This document shows positions 1 through 11,956 of a stretch of DNA of 64,000 nt, piece by piece (the stretch's first letter is position 1; every line of letters begins with the position of its first letter). Where the stretch lies: assembly GCF_947179165.1 (NCBI RefSeq), contig NC_077238.1, positions 73,226,757 to 73,290,756 on the forward strand, given 5' to 3'. This DNA comes from Solanum dulcamara (Eukaryota; Streptophyta; Magnoliopsida; Solanales; Solanaceae). The translations under genes were made by a program, and so were the position numbers. The notes beneath the pieces were generated by a model. That model was not told the origin of the DNA and searched no databases. It saw only the letters and a list, made by a program, of their open reading frames with translations.

Positions 1-2110
1 AAGAAGGTCATTTGAGATAGTTTAAACATGTTCTGTGTTGAGCTTTAGATTTCCCAGACTGGTGTGAAAACTTGGTATGTGAAAGTGTTAAATAGATGAG
101 AGATTGACCTAAAATCACATGAAAGGAAGTTATCTCGAAAGACCAACAATGTCTTGGAATTCATGCAAATTTAGCAAGATGAGGCACAATGGAAGAAAAA
201 TATTTGAAAAAACTAATTCAGTCATGTTAGTACATTTACTTTAGGTCCTATGCTTTCTATGATTTGTTTATCCCTATCAGAGATTTTTATGCTAGTAGGG
301 AATATAGGAAACTTATTATCCTTTTCATTTTTACTGTATAATATTGGCCTGAAATGAATACAAATGAAGAAATATGGTTACAAGCATCAAGGATTGATTG
401 GTTCTCGATATCAGCTGAATGGGATGAGACCTATAAAAGATATCAAACAATCTATTACGTTCAAATGCTCTCAGATTAAACCAGTGATGCTAGAATGTGA
501 CTAATGGGTGAAAACCACTTCTTACTTCAAATTCGAGAACATGTGGTTTCAGGTTGAAGGTTTCATGGAGAATTTAAAGGAGTGGTGGGAGAACTATGAT
601 TTTACTGGCAGTCCTTATCAGGTACTTATGGAGACGGTAAAAAGGTTAAGAGGAGAAATAAGAAATGTAATAAGGAAGATTTTGGAACATTAGATAAGAG
701 AAAAAAAGGAGATTTTAGCAAAACTCGAGATCTGAATTAGAATGCTGATTGCAGGCGGCTTAGCCAAGGATGTTAGGCTGAGCAGAATACTTCCAGCAGA
801 CCTGCAGCTTTGCAAGAGCTTGCAGTGCCTCCTTTATTGCTGTAGTTCCTAAGAATAAGGGTGCCGACGATCTAAAAGATTTTAGGCCCATTAATCTGAT
901 AGAAAGTGTGTATAAATTATATCTAAGCCGCTGGCAGAAAGTTTGAAAAAGGGTTTAGAAAATTTGATTTCTGACAAACAAAATGCTTTCTTAAGAGGAA
1001 GGAAAATTGTAGATGCTTCTTGTATTGCAAATGAGGTACTGAACTGGAGAATGAAGGGAGCCAGAGATTCTATGTAAACTTGATGTGGAGAAGGGATAAT
1101 GATTGTTTGTGATTTCTATTCACCATCTTGCAGCAAATGGGTTGTAAAGAAAATGGCTTAAATGGGTTAAGTTTTGTGTCGTATTCTATTTTGGTGAGTG
1201 CTAAAGCTGTGGAATCCTTTCCACTCAATGAGGGTTGATACAAGGTGACCCTGTGCTTCTTTTCTTTTCATTTCTGTAATGGAAGCTTTTCGTAGTATGA
1301 TGCGAAAAGCAGTCCAGAACCAATGGATAAGGGGTTCACAGTTGGGTCCAAAACAGGAGAAGAAATTTCAGTTTCTCATCTATTATTTGCTGATGATACA
1401 CTGAGTTTTTTGTGAAACTCAAACTGGCCAACTGAGACATCTGAAGTTGTTGCTTATTGTGTTTGAAGTAGCCTCGGGCCTGCTCATTAACTTGAAGAAA
1501 ATCAGTCAATCATCCAGTTAATACAGTGGACATCACACAGGAGTTGGCAGAGATACTTGGATGCAACATAGGCACTCTTCCCACTACCTTTACGAGCTAA
1601 ATATAAAAGCACTCAAGTATGGCAATGAGTGATAGAGAAGTTTGGAAAAAGGTTGGTCACGTGACAGTCACAATACCTTTCATGGGGAGAGAGGGTAACT
1701 TTGATCAATAGTGTGTTGGATAACATTCCAACCTATTTCATGTCCTTGTTTCCAATCCAGGTAGGATACTCAAGCAGTAAGACAAAATCAGAAGGAGATT
1801 TTTATTGGTAGGGAATAATACACAACAAAAGTTTCATCTTTTGAAGTGGGCAAGAGTGACCAAGGAGAAGGGAGGGGCCTCCCTCAGGAAGGTGATGAGC
1901 ATTAAGCATGGAGGGAACAAAAACTGAAGAATCAGGGTCGATAAATCATCACATGGTGTTGGTCCATGGAAACATATTAGCAAATTATGGCAAGATTTCA
2001 GTGCTTAAGTGTCTATTCAAGTTGGAAACAGGGAAAACACACTCTTCTGGCTAGACAAATGGAATAGCAGCAGTTCTCTAAAAGAAGATTACCTGCTTTG
2101 TTCAGTTTTG
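1..2110 (+). pseudogene. L1-type LINE ORF2 remnant (endonuclease-RT linker and reverse transcriptase)
   Basis: Decayed non-LTR retrotransposon coding sequence. At 508-693 a frame reads KFENMWFQVEGFMENLKEWW, typical of the linker between the endonuclease and reverse transcriptase of plant L1-type LINEs. At 842-1080 a frame reads PKNKGADDLKDFRPINL and then DKQNAFLRGRKIVDA, the start of the RT domain. The catalytic FADD motif is at about 1385-1400 (LLFADDTLSF). At about 2020-2075 the text GNRENTLFWLDKW matches the region before the C-terminal zinc-binding domain. The pieces lie in different frames with stops between them, so no protein is made. The 5' end is outside the window and no poly(A) tail is obvious. 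Confidence 0.85.
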
Positions 2111-3054
2111 CTGTTGATACGGAAGCCACAATGAAGCAGCTTAGACAAAACAATAGCTAGATCATTACTTTCAGAGGGCAATGCCATGATTGGAAGTAGC
2201 AGAGATGATGAATTTTTTTGCAAGAATTCAGGATATCCAGATGTAAAATGCTTCAAAGAAGAAAGTAGAATTACTTTTGTAAAAAGGAACTATTTATATG
2301 GTTCAATGCTAATTGCTAACTATATCTATCTGAGCTTCACCAGAGCAAAGTTAGTCCCAGACACAGATAATTGAGAGTTATGTTGGGTTCGTTGACAGCT
2401 AGCTTAAAAAGATAGCCTTAATGAAATCTCTAATATAACGGTTACCTGAGTAAAGCAGAAAGGATGCAAATGATGTATACAACGTTGATTGGGAAAGGTA
2501 ACATTGTTATATATTGAGTACAAAAGGTTGTGACGAGAGCTATATTTACAGCTTACAGAAAAGAGAAAAAACCCTAGACTAAATCCTTTTTCTTCTCTCA
2601 AAAATAATATAATGCCTAGTAGAGATTCTGTCTTCTATAAAATTATGTTCACACCAAAAATAAAACAAAAATAGGCATTTTATCTTCAGTCTCTGTGTGG
2701 GAATTCAATCAAAGCATTCACCATATACTCTGAGGTAAGGTTTTCCATCATCTATCCTGATTAACAACTCCTCCCTTGAATATACAGCATGCTAGCAGGT
2801 CTCAAAATGGCTTTTCAAGTTTTTAACAGAGAACCCCATGTTAAGACTTGCTAGTTACTTCGTTGCGATTAAACCACCTATTACTATAATGAAAAAAAAT
2901 GTAATGAGGTCTTCTGTCAAACTATATAATTGTATTTTGTTTAGTCTAAGATGAGGCTGCATGAAATGCAGGGTAATCCCCCCTATATCCAAGAGTTCGA
3001 TACAATATGGAGTTATAGAACACCCTAGAGATATCTTCAAGGTTTACTAAGCCT
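2111..3054. other. Intergenic, no supported gene
   Basis: AT-rich sequence. The short frames here begin at non-ATG codons or are low complexity. The stretch 2500-2850 looks like old retrotransposon sequence, but I cannot place it in a family. Confidence 0.4.
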
Positions 3055-3144
3055 CATGCGTGTTCTCACTTTCCCCTTCTTTTATCATAGTTAATTGCAC
3101 ATGCGTGTTCTCACTTTCCCCTTCTTTTATCATAGTTAATTGCA
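3055..3144. repeat. Perfect 2 x 45 bp tandem duplication
   Basis: Two identical head-to-tail 45-bp units (3055-3099 and 3100-3144), each beginning CATGCGTGTTCTCAC and ending AGTTAATTGCA. The identity indicates a recent local duplication. Confidence 0.95.
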
Positions 3145-3990
3145 CTATCTCTTTCCATTCTCGGCAAATAATGTTTCTAAAAGCAAAATGTTCAAAAAGT
3201 AATTTCAATAAACAATGCTTCTCTCTATGAGACTCAAGTGAAGCACACACTTCTCTGGGGTGATGTACACAATTTATTAAAAATTTAAAAGTATCACACA
3301 TGAATTTAGTACTATAATAATCGAGTTGCAATTAAAATAAAAAATTTCAGCATCAATATATAATGATGTCGATACTGCTCTAACTCTTCAAAGTTGAGAC
3401 TCAAAGAACCGACTCATCTCGTTTAGATCACTTTGCAGGTCATTGTTTGAAGCCCATATTTCTATGCGCATGGCTTCATCGATGAAGCAATAACTTGTCG
3501 CTTTAACGACAAAGCAATGGCCTTTAACAACACGTTGGCAAAGCTCTCAACAACTATCTTTTGTTTCTGCTATAGTACTCTCTTCGATGTGACTTAATCA
3601 AGCTCCTCAACCTTCCCTTCATCATCTAAACTATTATTGAAGTGGGAATCCGTAAATTAAAATGTTAAGAGACCAAAATACCTCGCTAAAGTTGATGGAC
3701 TAGGAGTATGCTCGAATAAAACATTGGGCTCCTCATTACTCACTAATACATTATGTAATGGAAGTTGGTGTTACAATTTTTAACTACAAAATTTATTACA
3801 TATTTCCTATGCATTCAAAGTCTTGAATAGTGTAAAAGCACTAGATGATTTCTTTCCATTTATCCAAGGCTTGGTGGACAAAATTACAGGTACTTGTAAT
3901 GGTGGGAGCTAGCAGGTACCCTGTAGAATTAGTTGAGATGCATGCAAGTTGTCCCAACCACCATGCTTAAAAAAAATGAAGTCTTGAAAA
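3145..3990. other. Intergenic, no supported gene
   Basis: No open frame with recognisable protein features, no RNA gene and no clear transposon end. Confidence 0.4.
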
Positions 3991-4520
3991 GTGAGGCTCA
4001 GGAGTCTTCACCTTTTCAATCACTCTTTTTTTAACTGCATATTAAAAGTTGAAAGTTGCATAAATGAGGGTGCTGCAATATATGGTGGGCATAATAAGAG
4101 AGATATGATTAGAAATGAGGAAATTCAGGACAAGGTGGGAGTGGCTTCAGTGGAGGAAAAGATGCGGGAAGCAAGCTTGGATGGTTTGGGTATGTCAAGA
4201 GTTGATGTACAAATGCCCCAGTGCGGAGGTGTAAGAGGCTGGCTATGGATGGTTTCAAGATAGGTAGAGATAGAATGAAGAAGCATTGGAGAAGGTGATT
4301 AGACAGGACATGACGCGGTTTCAGCTTACTAAGGACATGAATTTAGTTGGAGGTTATGGAAGACACATACTAGGGTAGAAGGTTAGTAGGTAGTAGTTAT
4401 AGTATTACTTCGGTAGTTGCTTGTCCTTTGATTTTTGTTACTACTTGTTGTTTTTTGTACTTTGACTATCATTTTATTTTGTTGTAGTTACTGCCATGTT
4501 GCTTTCTGCTATTTTGTTGC
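3991..4520 (+). pseudogene. RTE-like LINE, C-terminal end of ORF and start of 3' UTR
   Basis: The frame reads HNKRDMIRNEEIQDKVGVAS followed by VEEKMREASLDG. This resembles the conserved C-terminus of plant RTE-type LINE proteins (GHTRRDxIRNEDIRDKVGVA...KMREARLRWFGH). The match continues in other frames through about 4370 (VIRQDMT, QLTKDMNL), so the copy carries frameshifts. The 3' UTR starts near 4380 and is interrupted at 4521 by a solo LTR; it resumes at 6692. The family assignment rests on motif memory. Confidence 0.7.
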
Positions 4521-6691
4521 TATCATGACCCAAGCTAGACCCTAGACATGACACGACAATTACAATCCCGAGAGACTCTAAGCAAGCCTCTTAACATAAC
4601 ATAGCATGACTTAGGATAATATATAATCAACAAAAGAGTAATGCGGAAGATAAGTCTCAAAATAGAAATCTCAATAAAGAGAATCTAAACATAACATTTG
4701 AAATACACGGAAAACATACTAAGTCTAGTTTGACAAGCCTCTACTAACATAGACAGGGCATAGGACAAGCCCTAGCTCACCTAAAGCATCTGAAAGTAAA
4801 TGAGTCTGAAATGAAAGACGACACAAGTGGTTGCGCCCTCGAAACATAAGGACTCACCAAAGAAAGTAACGCCAAATGGAACCTATACTAGCTACGAGAA
4901 TGGGCAGGAGCGTCGTGACCTATATTATGAAACAATATAGGCAAAAGAGTATGCATCAGTACTATAGAATGTACTGAGTATGGAGAATATACAATGCATG
5001 ACGTAAATCATAATAATGCAATGACCAAGCTAAACATAGTGAAAGTCTTTAAAACATCAAGAGAAGCGTAAAACATGGTCAATGCAAAAACTTGTAAAGA
5101 AGTCATAAGGTAATCATAGCAAAGTGTGAGTCATAAAGCTTTGTGAGAGATAGCGTTAACCGACATAATCCATGTGAGCTATAACATGGAGTCCAATGTC
5201 TTCCCCACATCGAAAAGAGGTTGTCCTACTTGCCAAGGTAAGGACCATAAACATTGCCTAAGTGGATCCACTAAGCTATAAGGAATCAATCCTCAACTAA
5301 TGGATGACCCTTTCTCCTACGGCGGCACGTAGTGATGGGACTAGGGGATTGCTTCTAGAGACCCAACCTCTACTAACGGGAGAGCCTCCATCCCAAAGTC
5401 CTCTTGGTGCTAGGCAATGCTCTCAACGGAATATCATACAAAAACATGAACATATCATAATCTTAGAAAATGATAAGAATCTAGTAATACCAATTTCATC
5501 ATAACATACTTGAATCATAAGAATAGCTCCTTAAACATACCATGATCTCATAACATATTCATATAAGACACTTATCTAAAGCATCCTAATCATGATAAGC
5601 TTTTCATAAAATTCATATTGATACTTCATCTAGAAGCATCCTTAGATCATAATTCATAAAGATCATAGTGCATGCATGACTTCAAAACATGGCTCATAAT
5701 CATAAAATAGACAGGGCATGGGTTCATGTGAAATTCATCAAAATCATGAAATTTAGATCAATTTATACATAATAAGATTATTGAGATTGAATAAAACATA
5801 ATTGCATGAACCCTATGCAAGATCATCAGAACCCTAGAAAAGAGGATTGAAATTCATAAAAAAAGGAGGGAGATCTTTGGGACTCCATGAATGGAAATGA
5901 TCCATGATGAAAGTCCCACATATCTCAATGGAATCTAGCCTTAACCTTGAATAGTAGACTTGACTGCTTTGAAACCTTAGCTTGGAGAAGGAGATGACCC
6001 TTGGAGAGAAACCCTTTAGTGCCTTAGAGAAATTTAGGAGAATAGGAGAGAATGGGGGAAGTTTGAAGGGTTTGGATAGAGATAGGTCGTCCAAAATAGT
6101 CCAAAACGACATAGTTTAGGAGTTAAAAGAATAGAAAATGTTTGAATTACCCTTGGAGAATTAACTGTTGGTAGTAACTACGAACGCCCTCCATAGAACT
6201 TTATACGTACCGTATAGGGTCTCATGGAAACCATCGGCCAAAAATCAACCTTTCTGAGTTTCTGAATCCAAGGTCTGCGGGTCCCTTCTACGGCATGTAG
6301 AACCTTATACGACCCTGTAAATCATTCGTAGACCGGAGTTCCTGAAAATCCAATTTCCTGAAGCTCCCTTCTACGATCAATTTCTACGGCCCATAGATCC
6401 TTCAACGGACCATAGACCCTCTCGTCCTGCATAAGTCCCAAAAGTCTAAGTCCTTGAATCTCCATCTACAGCCCCTCTTACGGACTGTAGAACCATAACG
6501 TTCCGTAGATGGGTTCGTATGAGGACTTTTGAAGTCATGATATCTTCTTAGCTTCTAGGAACCATTCATGATGGCCTTCTATGGACCGTGTAACTTTGTA
6601 CGGTTCGTATATGGCCCCGTACAACACCTGCACCAACAATTTCTGCAACTTCTCCTTTCTTTTCCTACTTTCCAACTTCCGGGGTCTTACA
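4521..6691 (-). repeat. Solo LTR of a Gypsy-type retrotransposon (minus orientation)
   Basis: 2171-bp insertion. Read on the minus strand it starts TGTAAGACCCCGG at 6691 and ends at 4521 (plus strand TATCATGACCC, a decayed TG...CA end). Flanks are GTTGC (4516-4520) and GTTAC (6692-6696), a target duplication with one mismatch. The LINE 3' tail continues across the insertion. The same LTR family occurs at 53359-55692 (GACCCAAGC end, shared AGAGTATGC block). The stretch 6180-6620 holds repeated palindrome-like TCTACGG/CCGTAGA motifs. Confidence 0.8.
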
Positions 6692-6880
6692 GTTACTATC
6701 TGATATTTCTTGTACTTCTGTTAATTTTTTCTAGACTGCTTGGGACTACTTTTCCTTGAGCCAAGGATCTATGAAACAACCTCTCTACTTCTGAGATAGA
6801 GTTACGATCTGCGTACACTAGATCCTCCCCAGACCCCACTTTGTGAGATTATACTGGATATGTTGTTATTGTTGTATATA
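6692..6880 (+). mobile_element. RTE LINE 3' tail / SINE-like tail ending in TTG repeats
   Basis: Contains CTTGAGCCAAGGATCTATG, then CTGCGTACACTAGATCCTCC, CAGACCCCACTT and a terminal TGTTGTTATTGTTG. This is the tail typical of Solanaceae SINEs and the RTE LINEs thought to mobilise them. Because it follows RTE coding sequence once the solo LTR is removed, I read it as the LINE's own 3' end rather than a separate SINE. A minus-strand copy lies at 37740-37866 and a weak one near 9478-9540. Confidence 0.65.
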
Positions 6881-7567
6881 CCTTGTAGTCAAATACTAAT
6901 AACCCCAATGACAAAACCATCCATATTCACTTATTAAATCTTATTAATAATTACATGCACTGATGTTCAGTTATTTTTTCTGGACCCCTCACTCTCCTCA
7001 ATTAATTGTACAACATTATTTCTAAGCTTTCAATCCATTGGCAATTAATTTGCATCTCTCTGCAATCTCTACTATTTGGTGATGTAGAAGTAGCTCACAG
7101 AAGGAGAGTTTTGGGCAGATCTCACTCTAACATGATGTCGCCATTTGGTCAATTAGCTTCAACCTTTTTGAAGCTCAACTCTGTCCTACACTCTCTTATT
7201 CTAGATGTGTGCATTTTTTGTCATAATTTCATGATTAGTTTTTTTTCTTCTTTCTATTTTTTGTAGGTAATTCGATTAATTAGCCAATACATTCTTCCTG
7301 CATTTCAAAACTCAGATTTCAAACTTCTGCTGATCTATTGTATTACCATATTCCAACAATTATAATTGTTAATTAGCTAGTACCATATTTTATTTTATTT
7401 TGACGAAGGTAACAATCTGGTATCATATTAATGTTGCTAATCTTCCTGTATATTTTTACCCATCCAAATAAGTAGTCCAAGATTGGAGATGCATATTTAC
7501 CAGATGAATATACTCAAATACGTTCTGCAAATCTCTTTGGTTTTAATGCTAAACCTGTGATTTGCAG
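6881..7567. other. Upstream flank of the candidate exon; no supported gene
   Basis: AT-rich. If 7568-8103 belongs to a gene, this is intron or upstream sequence. A stretch at 7085-7190 has somewhat protein-like codon use, but I cannot support an exon with splice sites. Confidence 0.3.
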
Positions 7568-8103
7568 GATTTTCACTATTTGCATGGATGGTGTTGGACA
7601 AAGTGCACCCTGTAATAATGGAAACCATCTCTGTTAGGAAGAATATCAAGGCTGAAAGAAAAATGCTCAAGGAAAGGAAATTGCATATGGAGGATCATCG
7701 TAGAGTTTTACAGGGAAAGGTTGCAGAATTGACAGCTAAAATGAAGAAGCTGAAAATGGATTGTCAGATGAAAGTTAATAAGGCTCGAGCTGAAGGAGCT
7801 ATCGTGTTGGAATTAAAGAGCAACTTTGAAGAATTCCGTCTTAAATATGATCGTTTGTTTGATTACAATCAGACACTTCAGAACCAGTTGCAGTCAATAA
7901 GCCACGAGGTCCAGAAAATTGACGAGTCAAATGGATGGTCTAATTTGAAATTTAAGATTGGGTTCCCAACACTTGAAAACAATGGAAAATGTGTAGATTT
8001 TGAGAATGTAACGGAAACAGTGACAAAATATGGTGAGTACACTTTCTCTGCCACTCATTCATCATCCTCGCCCAGACACCGCAGACCAGTCTATCAGTGT
8101 TAG
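7568..8103 (+). CDS. Candidate exon of an unrecognised coiled-coil protein
   Basis: I do not recognise this protein. A T-rich tract ending TTTGCAG at 7561-7567 looks like a 3' splice site. An open frame then runs from 7570 through an ATG at 7588 to a stop at 8101-8103 (171 codons from that ATG). Residues about 12-100 are rich in Lys, Glu and Leu with heptad-like spacing (ERKMLKERKLHMEDHRR, KVAELTAKMKKLKM), predicting a coiled coil. A strong donor-like ATG/GTGAGT at 8029-8036 suggests splicing before the stop. A possible downstream exon begins after CACAG near 8381 and reaches a stop at 8452. Codon composition is more gene-like than the surroundings. It may be an internal exon of a live gene or a captured fragment; no upstream exon or promoter could be defined. 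Confidence 0.35.
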
Positions 8104-8830
8104 AGGACAACCAACCAGCTTACTTCCACTGAAAGATGCTTTTCTGTGCAAGTGTAAGTTATGTAAATTCTCAAAGAGAACTGATGACTGAAAGTTGGAT
8201 GTGCATAGACTTGAGCTTTAATTTCCTTTTTTTTTAAAAAAAATAATAATAAATTATTGGTTACTCGAAAGATGAATAAAATCGACGAATTCACCTTGCT
8301 TCTTTCTTGCGGAGTCATTTTTTTATTTGCCTGTGTCATCCTTCCTTCATTTAGCTTGTTGCCATATTCATGTACTCACAGGCTGAGCTTGGCCAGCTTA
8401 AAGAAACAACAAGCATCACATCTATTGGTAAATGCCATTGAAATCCAAAATTAACACGGCTAGTTGGAAGGGCCTCTGAACTTTGTTAAGGGTGTGTTTG
8501 GTATGAATGAAAATGTTTTCTTGGAAAACAATAAGATTTCTAACTTATTTTCTAGTATTTAGTAAGTAAAATAAAAATAAAAAGATTATCCCAAGAGCAT
8601 TTATATGCAGTCTAACAAAATACTATGGGGTGGGATTCGGGAGGTTGTGGAGGGTGGGAATGGTCAAGGGATGGTGTTAGGAGCGTTGAGTGGGTGGGAA
8701 AGAGACAATGAACTTGGAATGTCACTTATGAAATTTATTTTTCCTTCTTCTATTAGAGAAGTCATTTTTCTCATATTTAAGAAACTTATTTTTCCTAGAA
8801 AAGATGTTTACAAAATATTTTGACTACTCA
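8104..8830. other. Possible 3' part of the candidate gene and MITE-like sequence
   Basis: 8381-8454 may be a terminal exon. From about 8490 the text GTGTGTTTGGTATGAATG with GAAAATG/TTTTCC motifs resembles the end of hAT-type MITEs, but no matching right terminus with a target duplication was found. Confidence 0.3.
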
Positions 8831-9277
8831 CAGAGGCGAACCCAGGATTTGAAGACTATGAGTGCATCAATATTATCTTAATTTAAGCGTTAACGAAATA
8901 TTCAATGACGATCCACGGATAATGTCGTATCTAATTGGTCACTAATGGCTTAAATAATACTGAAAATATTAAATATAAATATGAACTTTAATCTAATACT
9001 TAAACTTTACTTTGTTATAATAGACTTTAACTTTCTTAAAATAATTGAGTGTGATAGCTCATTGGTCAAGGTGGGGTTTCTTGAACCGGATGATCCTGAG
9101 TTCGAATTCCCTATATAAGTCCTTTAAATTCAAAAATTATAATAAAAATAGATAAATTTGGTTCTAACAAGGATCAAACCCTTATCGCGCGGGTGAAAGG
9201 ACTAGCTTGAACCACCAACCCAAGATGCACTCCTGTGCTTTTTATGGAGTTGCACTGTTACTTATATGTAAGTTTCT

Positions 9278-9326
<49 letters not shown>

Positions 9327-9385
9327 TTTTTCCTAAGTTAATGGGTGCACTTTCACCCCCTCCTACACATGTGGGTCCGTCTCTA
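8831..9385. mobile_element. Degenerate TIR element with tRNA-like segments
   Basis: The left end AGAGGCGAACCCAGGATTT and right end GTGGGTCCGTCTCT are imperfect inverted repeats, as in a common nightshade repeat class. Inside, 9053-9112 carries TAGCTCATTGG and GAGTTCGAATTCC, similar to pol III A and B boxes. The opposite strand of 9160-9240 also has tRNA-like text (GGTGGTTCAAGCTAGTCC, GGGTTTGATCC). Confidence 0.45.
9281..9322. repeat. (TA)21 microsatellite
   Basis: Uninterrupted TA dinucleotide run, inside the element at 8831-9385. Likely polymorphic in length. Confidence 0.97.
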
Positions 9386-10107
9386 ACTACTCATCGAAAA
9401 ATTGAAGATGTTTTCCTCCATATCAGGAGTCAAGGGTCTATTGGGAATAGTTTCTCAAACTCATAAAAATAGGATTAAGGTTTGTGTAAACCCACCCTCC
9501 TCAGACCCCATTTTCGAGACCACATTGGGTCTTTTGTTGATTTTCTCCGTACCGAGCACACCCGAAGCTTAGATCTGTTTTCTGAACACAAATGATTCAA
9601 TTATAGAATATTTGATGGAAGCTAAGCTGAGGTTGCCTATATGACTTCAGCTTTGAAGGGTTCCATTGATCATGCAATTTGTTCCGTATCGTTTCAATTT
9701 TATCAAATGCTCGCTTCATGGAGCTTCTCCTTATTACATAATTCACTCAAATAAACTTACTTCTTTTACTTTTCCCATGAATAGCTGGAGTGGTTGAGAT
9801 AGCATTAGCCCAACAAAGTGTATATTCTGGCACAAGTAAATCCTCTTTAAAAAAATCTACTCTTCAGGATAGGAGAAAATGACCATACAAAGATCTCTTA
9901 TGTTTTATTAATCCATCTCAGGTATTAATCTTTTGAATTCGGAGCCCAAAGAGCAATAAAATATTTCGAAAATTTCAAAACGGCACGTTATTTGGAAATA
10001 ATACCAAAAGGGTAAGGGCACAGGCTGAAACCTTAGTGTTTGAACTTTCAATCAGCTTGAATACTGCAATAGGTCAAATTCATCTCAATACATCATGTTC
10101 AAGAAGT
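9386..10107. other. Intergenic with a SINE/RTE tail remnant
   Basis: 9478-9540 reads GGTTTGTGTAAACCCACCC, CAGACCCCATTTT and CATTGGGTC, a decayed copy of the tail seen at 6692-6880. Nothing else is supported. Confidence 0.4.
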
Positions 10108-10212
10108 ACAAATCTAACTAATAATAAGCTGCAAAAATCCTTACAAATCTAACTAATAATAAGCTGCAAAAATCCTTACAAATCTAACTAATAATAAGCT
10201 GCAAAAATCCTT
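10108..10212. repeat. Perfect 3 x 35 bp tandem repeat
   Basis: Three identical 35-bp units starting at 10108, 10143 and 10178 (each begins ACAAATCTAACTAATAATAA and ends AAAAATCCTT). The identity points to recent expansion. Confidence 0.95.
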
Positions 10213-10959
10213 CATGCTTTTACAATTTTAAAGAAGTACAAAAATCCTTCATATTTTTAGAGTTGAAAATGTTGCATGCATTCCATTTAACAGTAATAAA
10301 CTTTTCATTAATAAACTTAATACGCTTACTCCAAGTAACTCTATAAATAATCAAGTTATATATTAACAGAAAAATAACTACAATATTTATAATAGAAAAA
10401 TAACTAATTATTTTTTAAATAATTATAAACGATTAATAAAAATTCTACTTTGATGTTTTTAGGTTTTTTCTGGTAAGTTGTAAGTCGCATGGCCCTGTGC
10501 CACCGGGGTCGAAGGTAAGGCGCACGGCAGCCTGCGTCTTTATCCTTTTGGTATCATTTTCAAATAACATGTTGTTTTGGAATTTTCGAAAGATTTTGTT
10601 GCCCTTTTGCTTCCGAACTCTTAATCTTTTACTGATCTCTGATGATAAGGGTCATATAACTAAAATAACATTCGTAATGATCTCCGAAACCAAATTGAGA
10701 TATTAATTATGACGTATCTATTTTATGACTTTGTAATGGGACCTAAATAAGATTAGGCAGGGGAAAATCTCGTTAGGTTTGATATTTTTGTCAAATTTCT
10801 ATTCAAGTAAGGTTTTTTTCTTCTTCATTTTGTCAGGACCATGAAAGTATTGACAATTAAATATGTATTATATCACCAATTCTATTCGTTCACATTTTGC
10901 TTATCAAGAGAAGGTGAAAGACTAAAAATGAAGCATTGGAACCATATGTCTAAAAGATA
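10213..10959. other. Intergenic, no supported gene
   Basis: AT-rich. Frames in 10497-10706 lack a plausible eukaryotic start context and show no protein motif. Confidence 0.35.
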
Positions 10960-11246
10960 CTTCCTCCCACTGTTTCATATTGGGTGGACACTTTCTATTT
11001 TACATGGCGATTAAGAAATTATCAATAGATTGATTAACTTTACTATTTTTCCCTTTGTTCATATTAATTAGCCTCTTGAAAAAAAGAATTTTTGGGTCTT
11101 CAAAATTTGTTTAAATTTTCAAAGGTCATATTAATTATAGAGGTAAAATGGGAAAAAATTAATTAATTATATCCTGATTTAGTAAGTGATCAAGTAATAT
11201 GAGAAAAAATGTTTATAGTAAAATGTCCATCTAATATGGAACAGAG
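10960..11246. mobile_element. Stowaway-like MITE 1
   Basis: 287 bp flanked by TA on both sides. The left end CTTCCTCCCACTGTTTCATA and the inverted right end (GTCCATCTAATATGGAACAGAG) form imperfect terminal inverted repeats. It ends two bases before the next MITE and shares its TA. Confidence 0.7.
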
Positions 11247-11248
11247 TA

Positions 11249-11532
11249 CTCCCTTCATTCCATATTAAGTGAATTTTTGAGAGATTTTTCATTGTTCAAA
11301 ATAATTGAATTGTTCAAAGTTTAAGATAGATGTTTGAAACTTTTTTCATATTTGCCCTGTCATTTATTGAAGTTTTATATTTTCTAGGAGATAAATCAAA
11401 CTACTTGCAAAGTTATGTTTATGATTTTACAAAGAGCAATAATGGAAAGTATGGTTCAAATTATGTCCTTGAATATTTTTCTTAATATATATGTATTACC
11501 TCACAAATTCACTTAATATGAAATAGCGGGAG
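11249..11532. mobile_element. Stowaway-like MITE 2
   Basis: 284 bp with TA target duplication. Inverted ends are CTCCCTTCATTCCATATTAA on the left and TTAATATGAAATAGCGGGAG on the right. A close relative of the same length lies at 21540-21823. Confidence 0.88.
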
Positions 11533-11681
11533 TACTAATTAAACTGAGCAATAAGAATTAATTAAAACAGTTAGTGTGGTTTGGCCTTAAGAGCAGACAA
11601 ATAATAAATGCATAAAGAAGTAATTTACACCCAAAACAAACGGTGGGAGAACTTACCAATGTATTACTTCTCATTCATATA

Positions 11682-11956
11682 CTCCCTCAGTTTCTATTTA
11701 CTTGTCAAATATTTTTTAATTTATTTTTATTTTTTATTTGTCAATTTTGACAAATTAAGAAATGACAATTTTTTTCTTCCTATTATACCCTCAATTTATT
11801 AACATTGAGTTAATATCTTTGAAAAATATAGTGAGTAAATATGTTTAAAACTCTATCAATTAATAGGGGTAAAATGGTAAGCTCACTATACCAATAGTTA
11901 TTTTCTTAATAGGTGTGCCAAATCAAAATTTGACAAGTAAAAAATAACGGAGGGAG
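11682..11956. mobile_element. Stowaway-like MITE 3
   Basis: 275 bp with TA on both sides. Inverted ends are CTCCCTCAGTTTCTATTTAC and GACAAGTAAAAAATAACGGAGGGAG on the right (last 13 bases AATAACGGAGGGA). Confidence 0.85.

Noticed and set aside
3047..3331. 94-codon minus-strand frame
   Set aside because: Its C-terminus is just the 45-bp duplication read in frame; no other support.
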